A stretch of 11,460 bases of DNA, from NCBI GenBank assembly GCA_030146905.1, contig JASLAV010000905.1, positions 1-11,460 of the forward strand. The letters run 5' to 3'. The notes below the pieces were generated by a model, which saw nothing but the letters and a program-made list of their open reading frames with translations, was not told the DNA's origin and did no database searches. Below, one piece after another: positions 1-6,594 of the stretch. Position numbers and translations under genes: made by a program. The stretch comes from Lentzea sp. (GTDB lineage Bacteria > Actinomycetota > Actinomycetes > Mycobacteriales > Pseudonocardiaceae). The number at the start of each line of letters is the position of its first letter. The first letter of the stretch is position 1.

Positions 1-580
1 CGCGACGATCTTCCTGTTCACGCTGGTGCTGTCGGGTTTCTTCGACGCCATGGGCACCATCACGTCGGTGTCGGACGAGGCGGGCCTCACCCGTGACGGC
101 CGCGTCGAGGGCATGGGCAGGATCCTGGTGGTCGACGGCGCGGGCGCGATCGCCGGTGGTGTCACGGGATCGGCTCCGAACACCGTGTTCCTGGAGTCGG
201 CCGCGGGTGTCGGCGAGGGCGCCAGGACCGGTCTGGCCTCCGTGGTGACCGGCGGGCTGTTCCTGGTGGCACTGCTCTTCACGCCGCTGGCGGCCATCGT
301 GCCCGCACAGGCGGCGGCACCGGCGCTGGTCGTGATCGGCGGCATGATGATGACCCAGATCCGCCGGATCCCCTGGCACGAAACGGACTTCACGATCCCG
401 GTGTTCCTGACCGTGGCGATCATCCCGTTCACCTACTCGATCACCAACGGCATCGGCGCGGGTCTCGTGTCCTACGTCGTGCTGCGGATCTGCAAGGGCC
501 GCTGGCCGGGCTGGCTGATGACCGGCCTCGCCCTGATGTTCGCCGTGTACTTCGGCGTGGACCTGATCACCGGCAGATGA
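1..580 (+). CDS. NCS2/AzgA-type purine permease, C-terminal part (5' end outside window)
   Basis: Membrane permease that probably imports hypoxanthine/guanine/xanthine-type purines with protons. The frame is open from base 2 (codons begin at base 2) and ends at TGA 578-580, giving about 192 visible residues. The start lies upstream, since members are usually about 430-480 residues. Near the left edge the reading FFDAMGTI matches the FFDTxGTL-type motif of AzgA-like members, followed by the loop containing APNTVFLESAAGVGEGARTG, which corresponds to the conserved ESAAG..EGGRTGL segment. Several hydrophobic helices follow, including the stretches around VVTGGLFLVALLF, IPVFLTVAIIPF and LMFAVYFGVDL. 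The next gene is an XdhC homologue 24 bp downstream on the same strand, which fits a purine-catabolism operon. Family assignment is secure; the exact substrate is inferred. Confidence 0.9.
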   Translation, partial: ATIFLFTLVLSGFFDAMGTITSVSDEAGLTRDGRVEGMGRILVVDGAGAIAGGVTGSAPNTVFLESAAGVGEGARTGLASVVTGGLFLVALLFTPLAAIVPAQAAAPALVVIGGMMMTQIRRIPWHETDFTIPVFLTVAIIPFTYSITNGIGAGLVSYVVLRICKGRWPGWLMTGLALMFAVYFGVDLITGR

Positions 581-604
581 CCGTTCTTCTTCCCAGGAGG
601 TTCG

Positions 605-1687
605 ATGCGTGACCTGGCGTCGACGCTGCTGTCGTGGGACCGGTTCGCGGTCGCCTCGGTGGTGGCCGTGCGCGGCAGCGCGCCCCGGCCGGTCGGGGCC
701 GCGATGGCCGTCGGTCCCTCGGGCGAGGTGATCGGCAGCGTGTCCGGCGGCTGCGTGGAGGCGGAGGTCTACGAGCTCGCGCAGACGGTGCTCTCCGGCG
801 CCGAGCCCGTGCTGGCGACGTTCGGCTACTCCGACGACACGGCGTTCGCGGCCGGGCTGACGTGCGGCGGCTCGCTGGACGTGCTGGTGCAGCGCGACAG
901 CCCGTCGTTGCGCGCGGCCCTCCAGGCCTCTGTGGACGGACACCCGGTCTCGGTGCGCTTCTCCGCGGAGGACCGCGTCTTCACCGAGTCGTGGATGCCT
1001 CCGCCCCGCCTGCTGGTGTTCGGCGCCATCGACCACGCCGCCGCCGTGGCCGAGATCGGGCGTTTCCTCGGCTACCACGTGACGGTGTGCGACGCCCGTC
1101 CCGTGTTCGCCACCCCCGAACGTTTCCCCGCGGCGCACTCCGTCGTCGTCGACTGGCCGCACCGCTACCTCGCGTCCACCCGCACCGACTCCGACACCGC
1201 GATCGTCGTGCTGACGCACGACCCGAAGTTCGACATCCCGGTCCTCACGGAGGCGCTGTCACGTCCCCTCGCCTTCGTGGGTGCCCTGGGCTCTCGCCGC
1301 ACGCACGACGAACGCCTCGCGCGCCTGCGTTCCGGGGGTGTGCCCCCAGCGGCGCTGGCGCGGCTGCGTTCCCCCGTCGGCCTCGACCTGGGCGGACGCA
1401 CCCCGGCGGAGACCGCGGTCTCGATCGCGGCCGAGCTCGTCGCCCTGCGGCACGGCGGCACAGGGCTGCCGCTGTCCTCCCTGTCCACCCCGATCCACCG
1501 AACCTCGGAGAGCCATGGCACTGATCTTCCTCAACGGCGGCGGCATGAAGGGCGGACCGCTGCACCCGCAGCTGCAGGGGACGCCGATGGTGTGCCGGGT
1601 GCGCAGTGCGCCCAGGTACCGGTACTTCTCGGTGCGGGGGAAGTTCCCCGCGATGCACGAGTCGGGCTCGGCCCAGGTCGTCGGTGA
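605..1687 (+). CDS. XdhC/CoxI-family molybdenum enzyme maturation factor
   Basis: XdhC proteins bind the molybdenum cofactor, help its sulfuration, and insert it into xanthine dehydrogenase-type enzymes. The ATG follows AGGAGG (595-600) at 4 nt. The N-terminal XdhC_CoxI domain shows SVSGGCVE (residues 45-52, Cys50) and TCGGS (86-90, Cys87). The C-terminal Rossmann-like XdhC_C domain begins near residue 135 (LLVFGAIDHA) and includes THDPKFD (204-210), GALGSRRTHDER (226-237) and the PVGLDLGGRTPAETAVSIAAE block (257-277). Recognisable homology ends near residue 298. The remaining 60 or so residues are Arg/Ala/Gly-rich and are read out of frame through the next gene. That tail could be genuine overlap, a lost stop codon, or an indel near the end of the domain. 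No xanthine dehydrogenase subunit genes are visible; they would lie elsewhere. Confidence 0.88.
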   Translation: MRDLASTLLSWDRFAVASVVAVRGSAPRPVGAAMAVGPSGEVIGSVSGGCVEAEVYELAQTVLSGAEPVLATFGYSDDTAFAAGLTCGGSLDVLVQRDSPSLRAALQASVDGHPVSVRFSAEDRVFTESWMPPPRLLVFGAIDHAAAVAEIGRFLGYHVTVCDARPVFATPERFPAAHSVVVDWPHRYLASTRTDSDTAIVVLTHDPKFDIPVLTEALSRPLAFVGALGSRRTHDERLARLRSGGVPPAALARLRSPVGLDLGGRTPAETAVSIAAELVALRHGGTGLPLSSLSTPIHRTSESHGTDLPQRRRHEGRTAAPAAAGDADGVPGAQCAQVPVLLGAGEVPRDARVGLGPGRR

Positions 1688-1901
1688 GCTCTACGACCTG
1701 CCGCTGAAGGTCCTGCGCGACCACCTCGTACCGGCGGAGCCGCCGGAGCTGGAGATCGGCGTCATCGAACTGGAGGACGGCAGCGCCGCCCTCGCCACGG
1801 TGCTGCGCTCCGAGATGGTCGACGAACTACTCCGATCAGGTGACATCGAGGACATCTCGTATCTGGGCGACTGGCGGGAGTTCCTACATCGCGAGGGGTG
1901 A
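1515..1901 (+). CDS. Free-standing allophanate hydrolase C-terminal-like (gamma-glutamylcyclotransferase-fold) protein
   Basis: A 128-residue protein resembling the C-terminal domain of allophanate hydrolase (AtzF/DUR1 type) and its free-standing relatives. The ATG at 1515 has GGAGAG at 1507-1512 as a plausible ribosome binding site. Family-like features are the N-terminal NGGGMKGGPLHPQL segment (residues 7-20), APRYRYFSVRGKFPAM (32-47), GELYDLP (58-64), AEPPELEIGVIELEDG (74-89) and the C-terminal DISYLGDWREFL (113-124). The fold resembles gamma-glutamylcyclotransferase, but the chemistry of free-standing versions is uncertain, so I give no reaction. No amidase-domain gene is visible. Its start lies inside the extended xdhC frame, so the two are probably cotranscribed and coupled, which suggests a role in purine or urea-nitrogen breakdown. 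The family call is from recognition of the motif pattern. Confidence 0.8.
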   Translation: MALIFLNGGGMKGGPLHPQLQGTPMVCRVRSAPRYRYFSVRGKFPAMHESGSAQVVGELYDLPLKVLRDHLVPAEPPELEIGVIELEDGSAALATVLRSEMVDELLRSGDIEDISYLGDWREFLHREG

Positions 1902-1929
1902 GGGAGTGGCAAGGGGGAGTTGCCGCAAG

Positions 1930-1960
1930 GCGGCGGGACCAACCGAAGTGGTCCCGCCGC
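1930..1960. terminator. Perfect 12-bp hairpin between convergent operons
   Basis: Bases 1930-1941 (GCGGCGGGACCA) pair perfectly with 1949-1960 (TGGTCCCGCCGC) around a 7-nt loop. The stem sits in the 78-bp gap between the stop of the plus-strand purine cluster (1901) and the stop of the minus-strand response regulator (1980), so it can act for both transcripts. There is no clear U-run on either side, as is common for actinobacterial stem-only terminators. Confidence 0.8.
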
Positions 1961-1979
1961 GGGGGTCCTCCTCACCCGC

Positions 1980-2603
1980 TCATCGCCCGCGGCCGCGCAG
2001 CAGCCCGCGCTCGTACGCCACCGCGACCGCCGCCGCCCTGTCACCGACGCCGAGCTTCGCGTAGACGTGCAGCAGATGCGTCTTGACGGTCGCCTCGCTG
2101 ATGAACAGCGCCGCGGCCACGGCCCGGTTCGTCGATCCCTTGGCCACCAACGCCAGCACGTCGAGCTCCCGCGTGGACAACGGCTCCAGCGCGGGCTCCC
2201 GCACCTGCCCCAGCAACCGCGTGGCCACCGCGGGTGACAACACGGCCTCTCCCGAGTGCGCCGCGCGAATGGCCCGCTGCAGCTCGTCGCGAGGCGTGTC
2301 CTTCAACAGGTACCCGGTGGCACCGGCCTTGATCGCGGGCAACACGTCCCGATCGGTGTCGTAGGTGGTGAGCACCAGCACCCGGCACGGATGGCCGCGC
2401 AGCCGTTCGATGGCCGACAACCCGTCGGAGCCCGGCATCCGCAAGTCCATGAGCACCACGTCGGGCCCGAGGGCCGTGACCACGGCAACCGCCTCGTCAC
2501 CCGAGGCCGCCTCGCCCACGACCTCGAAGTCGGGCGCGGACAACATGCCGCGCAGTCCGTCGCGCACGACGGGGTGGTCGTCGACGATCACGAGCCTGAT
2601 CAC
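1980..2603 (-). CDS. NarL/LuxR-family two-component response regulator
   Basis: A 207-residue DNA-binding response regulator. The chosen start is GTG at 2603, preceded on the minus strand by GAGG about 8 nt upstream; the protein then begins VIRLVIVDDHP, the normal start for this family. The longer open frame up to 2735 encodes Arg/Gly-rich sequence unlike a receiver domain. The receiver domain (about 1-120) has acidic residues Asp8/Asp9, phosphoacceptor Asp53 in VVLMDLRMP, the Thr79/Thr80 switch region and Lys101 in YLLKD. The C-terminal LuxR-type helix-turn-helix (about 140-205) contains LSTRELDVLALVAKGSTNRAV and SEATVKTHLLHVYAKLGV. It is the last gene of the ABC-kinase module and is expected to be phosphorylated by the kinase encoded just upstream. 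Its target is not shown by the sequence; autoregulation of this operon is the simplest guess. Confidence 0.92.
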   Translation of the reverse strand: MIRLVIVDDHPVVRDGLRGMLSAPDFEVVGEAASGDEAVAVVTALGPDVVLMDLRMPGSDGLSAIERLRGHPCRVLVLTTYDTDRDVLPAIKAGATGYLLKDTPRDELQRAIRAAHSGEAVLSPAVATRLLGQVREPALEPLSTRELDVLALVAKGSTNRAVAAALFISEATVKTHLLHVYAKLGVGDRAAAVAVAYERGLLRGRGR

Positions 2604-2769
2604 GCGCACACCCTCGTCGTCGTGGTGCCACGTGCGAACCGCACGCCGCCTCTTCCCCTGCGGCCAGTGACCACGCCACTCACGCTCGCACCCCCGAACT
2701 CCTCCTCGCCCACGCCGGCTCCTCCCACCAGGCACGCACCGATCACGCCACCGCTGCCGTCCTGCACCC
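2604..2769 (-). other. 166-bp spacer between kinase and response regulator genes
   Basis: No convincing gene. The spacer contains a perfect 6-bp stem with a 3-nt loop at 2631-2645 (CGTGCG, AAC, CGCACG) about 30 nt before the response regulator start, and the GAGG ribosome binding site. I found no confident -10/-35 pair. The length is unusual because the other junctions in this operon overlap or are a few bases apart, so a second promoter or an RNA processing/attenuation site is possible. Confidence 0.3.
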
Positions 2770-3930
2770 TCACGCCGGCACCCGAGCCGAGATCGCCGTC
2801 CCCGCCCCCAGCTCCGACTCCACGAACAGCACCCCCGACAGCCGGTTCACCCGGTGCCTCATCGCGGTCAGCCCGAAACCGGACGACGGCACCGCCAGGT
2901 CGAAGCCCACCCCGTCGTCGCGGACGTCCAGCGTCACCACGTCCTCCATGTAGGACAGCGTCAGGCCCACGCGGGACGCCGAGGCGTGCTTCGCCACGTT
3001 CGCCAACGCTTCCTGGGCGGTGCGCAGCAACGCCACCTCCACCTCCGGGTGCATCGCGCGGGCGGCACCGGTCAGCGTCACCGCCACCGGTACGCCGTAG
3101 ACCGCGGACCAGCCCGACGCCACCTCGTCCAGCGCCTCCGGCAGTGCCGCCGAGTCCAGTGCGGGCGGGCGCAGGGCGTGCACGGAGCGACGGGCCTCCG
3201 CCAGGTTCGAGCGCGCCAGATCGACCGACACCGCCACGCGGCGTTCCCAGTCGGCGGGGGTCGCCGCCGACAGTTGCGTGATGATGCCGGTCAGGCCCTG
3301 GGCGAGGGTGTCGTGGATCTCGCCGGCCATGCGGTGGCGCTCGTCCTGCACACCCGCCTCGTGCGCCTGCACCAGGAGCTGGGCGTGCAGACCCTCGTTC
3401 TCCTCCAGCAGCTCCTTGCGCAGCCGGGACTGCTCCGTCGTCACGTGGCCGACGTAGGTGAAGGTGCACGCCACCACCACGAACACCGACAGCAGCAGCC
3501 AGAACGCCGGTCGTTCTCCCGGCGGCGGGTAGCCGCCGAACAGCGACAGCGTCGCCAGCCCCGCGGTCGCCGCCACCACGATGAACATCCAGCGACCGCG
3601 CAGGACCTCGCTCGCGTGGACGTAGACCGCGTACGACACCGCGCCGAACCAGTGCTCGCGCATGCCCAGCACCGCGTAGAACACGACCATGCCACCGATG
3701 AAGACGGCCATGAGGTCCGTGCGCTCGCGCCACCGCGGGTGCAGCGTGAACCACCACGCCATCCACACGTAGCCGAACGCCACGACGCCGTAGGTGAACC
3801 AGCGCTCCGGGGCCGGGTGCGCGGTGAAGATCACGTACAACACCGTCGTCACGGTCAGCACGAAGTACGGGATCACGTGGGCGATCGCGCCGAGCCTGCG
3901 CTCCCACCTGTCCAACGCGGCCATGTCCAC
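2770..3930 (-). CDS. Sensor histidine kinase, HisKA_3 (NarL-partner) type
   Basis: A 386-residue membrane sensor kinase. The N-terminal half has about five or six hydrophobic segments (roughly residues 15-36, 47-61, 73-90, 97-110, 114-133, 142-161) with very short loops, so it lacks a large extracellular sensing domain. A short coiled-coil-like linker (about 165-195) leads to the dimerisation/phosphoacceptor helix ERHRMAGEIHDTLAQGL, phosphoacceptor His206. The ATPase domain shows the N-box EALANVAKHA (307-316, Asn311), the G1 box DDGVGFD (338-344) and GFGLTAM (351-357). The start is GTG 3930, three bases after the permease stop, with GGGAG overlapping that stop; an ATG at 3924 is an alternative. 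Intramembrane-sensing kinases next to ABC exporters usually detect membrane-active compounds or transporter state, as in LnrJK-LnrLMN of Bacillus; that role here is inference. Confidence 0.92.
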   Translation of the reverse strand: MDMAALDRWERRLGAIAHVIPYFVLTVTTVLYVIFTAHPAPERWFTYGVVAFGYVWMAWWFTLHPRWRERTDLMAVFIGGMVVFYAVLGMREHWFGAVSYAVYVHASEVLRGRWMFIVVAATAGLATLSLFGGYPPPGERPAFWLLLSVFVVVACTFTYVGHVTTEQSRLRKELLEENEGLHAQLLVQAHEAGVQDERHRMAGEIHDTLAQGLTGIITQLSAATPADWERRVAVSVDLARSNLAEARRSVHALRPPALDSAALPEALDEVASGWSAVYGVPVAVTLTGAARAMHPEVEVALLRTAQEALANVAKHASASRVGLTLSYMEDVVTLDVRDDGVGFDLAVPSSGFGLTAMRHRVNRLSGVLFVESELGAGTAISARVPA

Positions 3931-3933
3931 GAG

Positions 3934-4659
3934 CTACTCCCAGCGGAACGTTCTGGCCGCGACGGTACCCGCCACGAGGCCCACCAGTCCCATGACCGCG
4001 AGATGCCTCCAGTCCGGCGCGGTGCCGAGCCACGCCTGTTGCAGGGCCTCCACTCCCGGAGGCACGTACGAACCGATCTCCTGGATCGCCGAGGGCAGCA
4101 TGAACCGCGGCAGGTACACGCCGCCGAAGAACATCAGCAGCATGAACACCGCCGTCGCCCAGCCACCGGCTGCCCGCGCGTTCGGGGCCAGTGCGGCGAT
4201 CACCAGTCCCAGCGCGAACATCCCCGCGCCTCCCAGCAGCACGGCACACGCCAGGCCGAGTGGATGGTGAGGCAGGTCTACGCCGAACACGACGTATGCC
4301 ACCAGGATGGTGAGCAGCACCGACAAGATCGTCGCCGCGAAGTTGACCACCATCTGGCCCACCAGCAGCCGCGCCGGGTGCATGGGCGTCGTCGACAACC
4401 GCCGCAGCACGCCCTTCTCCCGATAGGTGGCCACGACCGTGGGAAGGCGCTGCAGTCCGATGAACCCCAACGTGAACACGACCAGCGACGACAGATAGCT
4501 GTCGATGAACCGCAGCCCGCCGAACTCCGGAGCGGGCGTCCGCAGCACCGGAATAGCCCCGAGCACCAGCAACAGCAGCGACGGGAACACCACCGCGAAC
4601 AACGAGCTCAGCCGGTCGCGGAGGAACAGCCGTGCTTCGATCTCAATGATCCGCAACAT
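3934..4659 (-). CDS. ABC-2 type transporter permease
   Basis: Membrane subunit of an ABC exporter, 241 residues from ATG 4659. A GTG at 4662 would add one residue; ATG is preferred because a GGGGG run sits 5 nt upstream. The N-terminal amphipathic stretch is followed by about six hydrophobic helices (roughly residues 20-40, 57-73, 100-126, 134-158, 166-183, 220-236). Between helices 2 and 3 lies the cytoplasmic segment YREKGVLRRLSTTPMHPARLL, the EKGTLKRLRATP-like signature of ABC2_membrane proteins that contacts the ATPase. Its start overlaps the end of the ATPase gene by 17 bp, and its stop lies 3 bp before the kinase start, so the subunits are probably translationally coupled. Substrate unknown; drugs, lipids or antimicrobial peptides are typical for this class. 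Confidence 0.9.
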   Translation of the reverse strand: MLRIIEIEARLFLRDRLSSLFAVVFPSLLLLVLGAIPVLRTPAPEFGGLRFIDSYLSSLVVFTLGFIGLQRLPTVVATYREKGVLRRLSTTPMHPARLLVGQMVVNFAATILSVLLTILVAYVVFGVDLPHHPLGLACAVLLGGAGMFALGLVIAALAPNARAAGGWATAVFMLLMFFGGVYLPRFMLPSAIQEIGSYVPPGVEALQQAWLGTAPDWRHLAVMGLVGLVAGTVAARTFRWE

Positions 4660-5536
4660 CACTACCCCCGGTCAGTTCCACGTAGGCGTCGTCCAGCGAC
4701 ACCTGGTCGACGCGCAGTTGCCGCGCCACGACCTGCTTGCGCGCCAGCAAGGACGTCACCGCGTGCACGACGCTCTCCGAACCGCTGACGACGATCTGCT
4801 CCCCCACGGCGGACACCTCGGTCACCTCGGGCAGCGCCCGCAGCACCTCCAGGTCCACGGCGGCGGACGGGATGAACCGCACCCGCGTGAGACCGTCCAC
4901 ACTCGACACCAGGCCGGAGGGCGTGTCGAGAGCGGCGATGCGCCCGTCGCGGAACACCGCCACCCGGTCGCAGAGCCGCTCCGCCTCCTCCATGAAGTGC
5001 GTGACCAGCAGGATCGTCACACCGGCCGCCCGCACCTCCTCGATCACCGACCACGTGTCGCGCCGCGCCCGCGGGTCCAGCCCGGTCGTCAGCTCGTCGA
5101 GCACGGCCACCCGCGGCGACCCGATCAGCGCCAGCGCGATCGACAACCGCTGCTTCAACCCGCCCGACAGCCGGCCGAACTCCACACCGAGGTGCGGGGT
5201 GAGCCCCAGCCGCTCGGACCAGTCGGCCGGCGACGGGTAGAACGACGAGAACAGCGACAACGCCTCGCCGACCCGGATGCGCTCCGGCAGTTCGGACGCC
5301 TGCAGCTGCACCCCGATCGCGGACCGCACCTCCGAGGGCTCCCGCCCCAGCACCGACACGCTTCCCCTGTCCGGCTTCCGCAGCCCGGACACGCACTCGA
5401 CCGTCGTGGTCTTGCCCGCGCCGTTCGGCCCCAGAATGCCGAAGATCTCCCCCTCGGCCACATCGAAGGACACCGAGTCCACAGCGACCTTCTGCCCGTA
5501 CCGCTTGCCGAGGTCGCGCACTTCGACAATTGCCAT
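4643..5536 (-). CDS. ABC transporter ATP-binding protein (drug/lipid exporter type)
   Basis: A 297-residue nucleotide-binding subunit that powers the adjacent ABC-2 permease. Visible motifs are Walker A GPNGAGKT (36-43), a Q-loop region GVQLQ (75-79), signature LSGGLKQR (123-130), Walker B VAVLDE (143-148), the D-loop GLDP (152-155) and switch His180. After the signature the usual DEPT is DELT here (Leu149), a mild deviation. Residues about 215-290 form the extra C-terminal region found in DrrA-like ATPases. The start is the first ATG of the frame (5536), giving MAIVEVRDL, which is the normal domain beginning; a TTG at 5578 would add 14 residues without support. The ribosome binding site is weak (GGTGG). 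It is first in the minus-strand module and lies 54 bp downstream of a perfect 22-bp palindrome. Confidence 0.93.
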   Translation of the reverse strand: MAIVEVRDLGKRYGQKVAVDSVSFDVAEGEIFGILGPNGAGKTTTVECVSGLRKPDRGSVSVLGREPSEVRSAIGVQLQASELPERIRVGEALSLFSSFYPSPADWSERLGLTPHLGVEFGRLSGGLKQRLSIALALIGSPRVAVLDELTTGLDPRARRDTWSVIEEVRAAGVTILLVTHFMEEAERLCDRVAVFRDGRIAALDTPSGLVSSVDGLTRVRFIPSAAVDLEVLRALPEVTEVSAVGEQIVVSGSESVVHAVTSLLARKQVVARQLRVDQVSLDDAYVELTGGSDVADH

Positions 5537-5590
5537 GCCACCACGATCGGGCAGCACGAACGAAAGATCATCGAACAACGAGCGCGACCT

Positions 5591-5612
5591 GCATCAACCG
5601 ATCGGTTGATGC
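5591..5612. promoter_or_regulatory. Perfect 22-bp palindrome, candidate operator of the ABC-kinase operon
   Basis: Half-site GCATCAACCGA followed immediately by its exact reverse complement. It lies 2 bp after the lysR stop and 54 bp before the ATPase start. On the minus strand the second arm contains TTGATG, which could be a -35; candidate -10s (TTCGAT at 16 nt, GATGAT at 19 nt) are weak. The zero-spacer dyad with core ACCGATCGGT looks like a TetR-type or other dimeric-regulator operator. As a terminator for lysR it is less likely: it is only moderately GC-rich and no U-run follows. Confidence 0.65.
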
Positions 5613-5614
5613 GG

Positions 5615-6523
5615 CTACTCCGTCTCCACGAAGGCGGTGCGCAACGCCGTCGAGAGGCGCGCGACCGGTTCCGGCACGGGTCCCGGCAGCCGCGCGAGCA
5701 GCACCCTGCGCTGCTCGGCCGGCCCGCCCCGCACCGGCAGGATCCGCACGCCGGCCGGCGCGACCGCGACGAGCGACGCCGGCACCGTCGTGATGCCGAA
5801 CCCCGCCGCGACCAGCTGCAGCTTCGCCAGCCAGTCGCGGGCGACGTGCGCGACGACGGGTCGTTCGTCCAGCCCCGGCCACACCCCCATCACCCACTGG
5901 TCGCCCGGCCCCGAGATCCACCGCTGCCCGCGCAGGTCCTCGACGTCGATGAAGTCGTTGCGCGCCAGCGGATGCGTGGAGGCAACGGCGACGCGCAGGC
6001 TGCGTTCGAAGAGGATGTCGGCCTCCAGCGCGGGAACCTCGTCGTCCGGGGCGCGGAACGGCGGCACCGACGAGATCAACGCGACGTCCAGGGTGCCCGC
6101 TCGCAGCGCGCGCACCAACGCCGGTGTGCTCCCCTCACGCGTGACCACCGTGATCGACGGGTGCGTGCGCGCCAACGCCGTCAGCGCCTGCGGGAGCAAC
6201 CACGCCCCGGCCGTCGCGAACCAGCCGAGCCTGATGGTGCTCACGTCCTCCGGCAGTCCGGCGAGCTCCCGCGCACCCGCGTCGACCTCGTCCACCACGG
6301 CCGCGGCGCGGCGCAGCACGAGCCGTCCGGCCGCGGTGAGCCGCACGCCGTCGTGGCGCCGTTCCAGCAGCGTCGCACCGGCAGCGCGTTCCAAAGCCGC
6401 GATCTGCCGCGACACGGCGGACTGCGTGTACCCCAGCGCCGTCGCCGCCGCCGTCAGCGTGCCCCGCTCCGCGACCTCGCGGAACACCCTCATCGAGACC
6501 AGCGACGCGTCACTCAGGGCCAT
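5615..6523 (-). CDS. LysR-family transcriptional regulator
   Basis: A 302-residue LysR-type regulator. The start is ATG 6523 (MALSDASLVSMRVFREVAERG), which places the winged helix-turn-helix at about residues 5-65: FREVAERGTLTAAATALGYTQSAVSRQIAALERAAGATLLER is the typical LysR recognition block and VRLTAAG the wing. The effector-binding domain (about 90-295) has the expected two-lobed pattern, with SIRLGWFATAG-like entry, LDVALISS, and FGITTVPASLVA near the hinge. There is no Shine-Dalgarno sequence before the ATG. A TTG at 6550 would add nine residues unlike the family. The gene is divergent from an SDR gene pair with 71 bp between starts, the classic arrangement in which the LysR protein controls its divergent neighbour. 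The inducer is unknown. Confidence 0.9.
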   Translation of the reverse strand: MALSDASLVSMRVFREVAERGTLTAAATALGYTQSAVSRQIAALERAAGATLLERRHDGVRLTAAGRLVLRRAAAVVDEVDAGARELAGLPEDVSTIRLGWFATAGAWLLPQALTALARTHPSITVVTREGSTPALVRALRAGTLDVALISSVPPFRAPDDEVPALEADILFERSLRVAVASTHPLARNDFIDVEDLRGQRWISGPGDQWVMGVWPGLDERPVVAHVARDWLAKLQLVAAGFGITTVPASLVAVAPAGVRILPVRGGPAEQRRVLLARLPGPVPEPVARLSTALRTAFVETE

Positions 6524-6594
6524 GATGTTTACGCATACCCCACTTGTCAAAGTTTCGCTACCGGAATGGCTCCCGCGAGCCTAGCGTCGAAGGC
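6524..6594. promoter_or_regulatory. Divergent lysR/SDR control region
   Basis: This 71-bp spacer should hold the LysR binding site and both promoters. An imperfect dyad, ACTT-GTCA-AAGT (6542-6553), is AT-richer than its surroundings and contains TTGACA on the minus strand (6550-6545). Spacing from that TTGACA to any -10 for lysR is not good. A second partial dyad, ATG-N6-CAT, is at 6525-6536 read on the minus strand. These are candidate LysR sites only. Confidence 0.4.
6582..6587 (+). promoter_or_regulatory. Candidate -10 (TAGCGT) of a leaderless SDR transcript
   Basis: TAGCGT fits the actinobacterial TANNNT -10 and ends 7 nt before GTG 6595, placing the expected transcription start at or one base before the start codon. 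No usable -35 is seen 17-18 bp upstream, which is tolerated in actinobacteria or could reflect dependence on the LysR activator. The absence of a spaced Shine-Dalgarno supports leaderless translation. Confidence 0.4.

Noticed and set aside
634..1524. Long plus-strand open frame inside xdhC
   Set aside because: Arg/Gly/Ala-rich off-frame reading of the XdhC gene with no family resemblance; useful only because its TGA at 1522-1524 shows where xdhC would end after a one-base shift.
2604..2735. N-terminal extension of the response regulator to 2735
   Set aside because: The 44 extra residues are Arg/Gly-rich, outside the receiver fold, and the GTG at 2603 has its own GAGG ribosome binding site.
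2600..4249. 549-codon minus-strand open frame
   Set aside because: Overlaps the kinase and permease in another frame; low-complexity composition, and those two genes have clear family motifs.
2854..4788. 644-codon plus-strand open frame opposite the kinase, permease and ATPase genes
   Set aside because: His/Arg/Gln-rich sequence typical of antisense shadows in GC-rich DNA; no motif, no ribosome binding site.
5591..5612. The 22-bp palindrome as an intrinsic terminator of lysR
   Set aside because: Position just after the lysR stop would fit, but there is no U-run and the stem is only moderately GC-rich; the operator reading explains the perfect zero-spacer symmetry better. Not fully excluded.
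6545..6550. TTGACA (minus strand) as the -35 of lysR
   Set aside because: A 17-bp spacer would put the -10 on the lysR start codon, and no TANNNT is present at any normal spacing.
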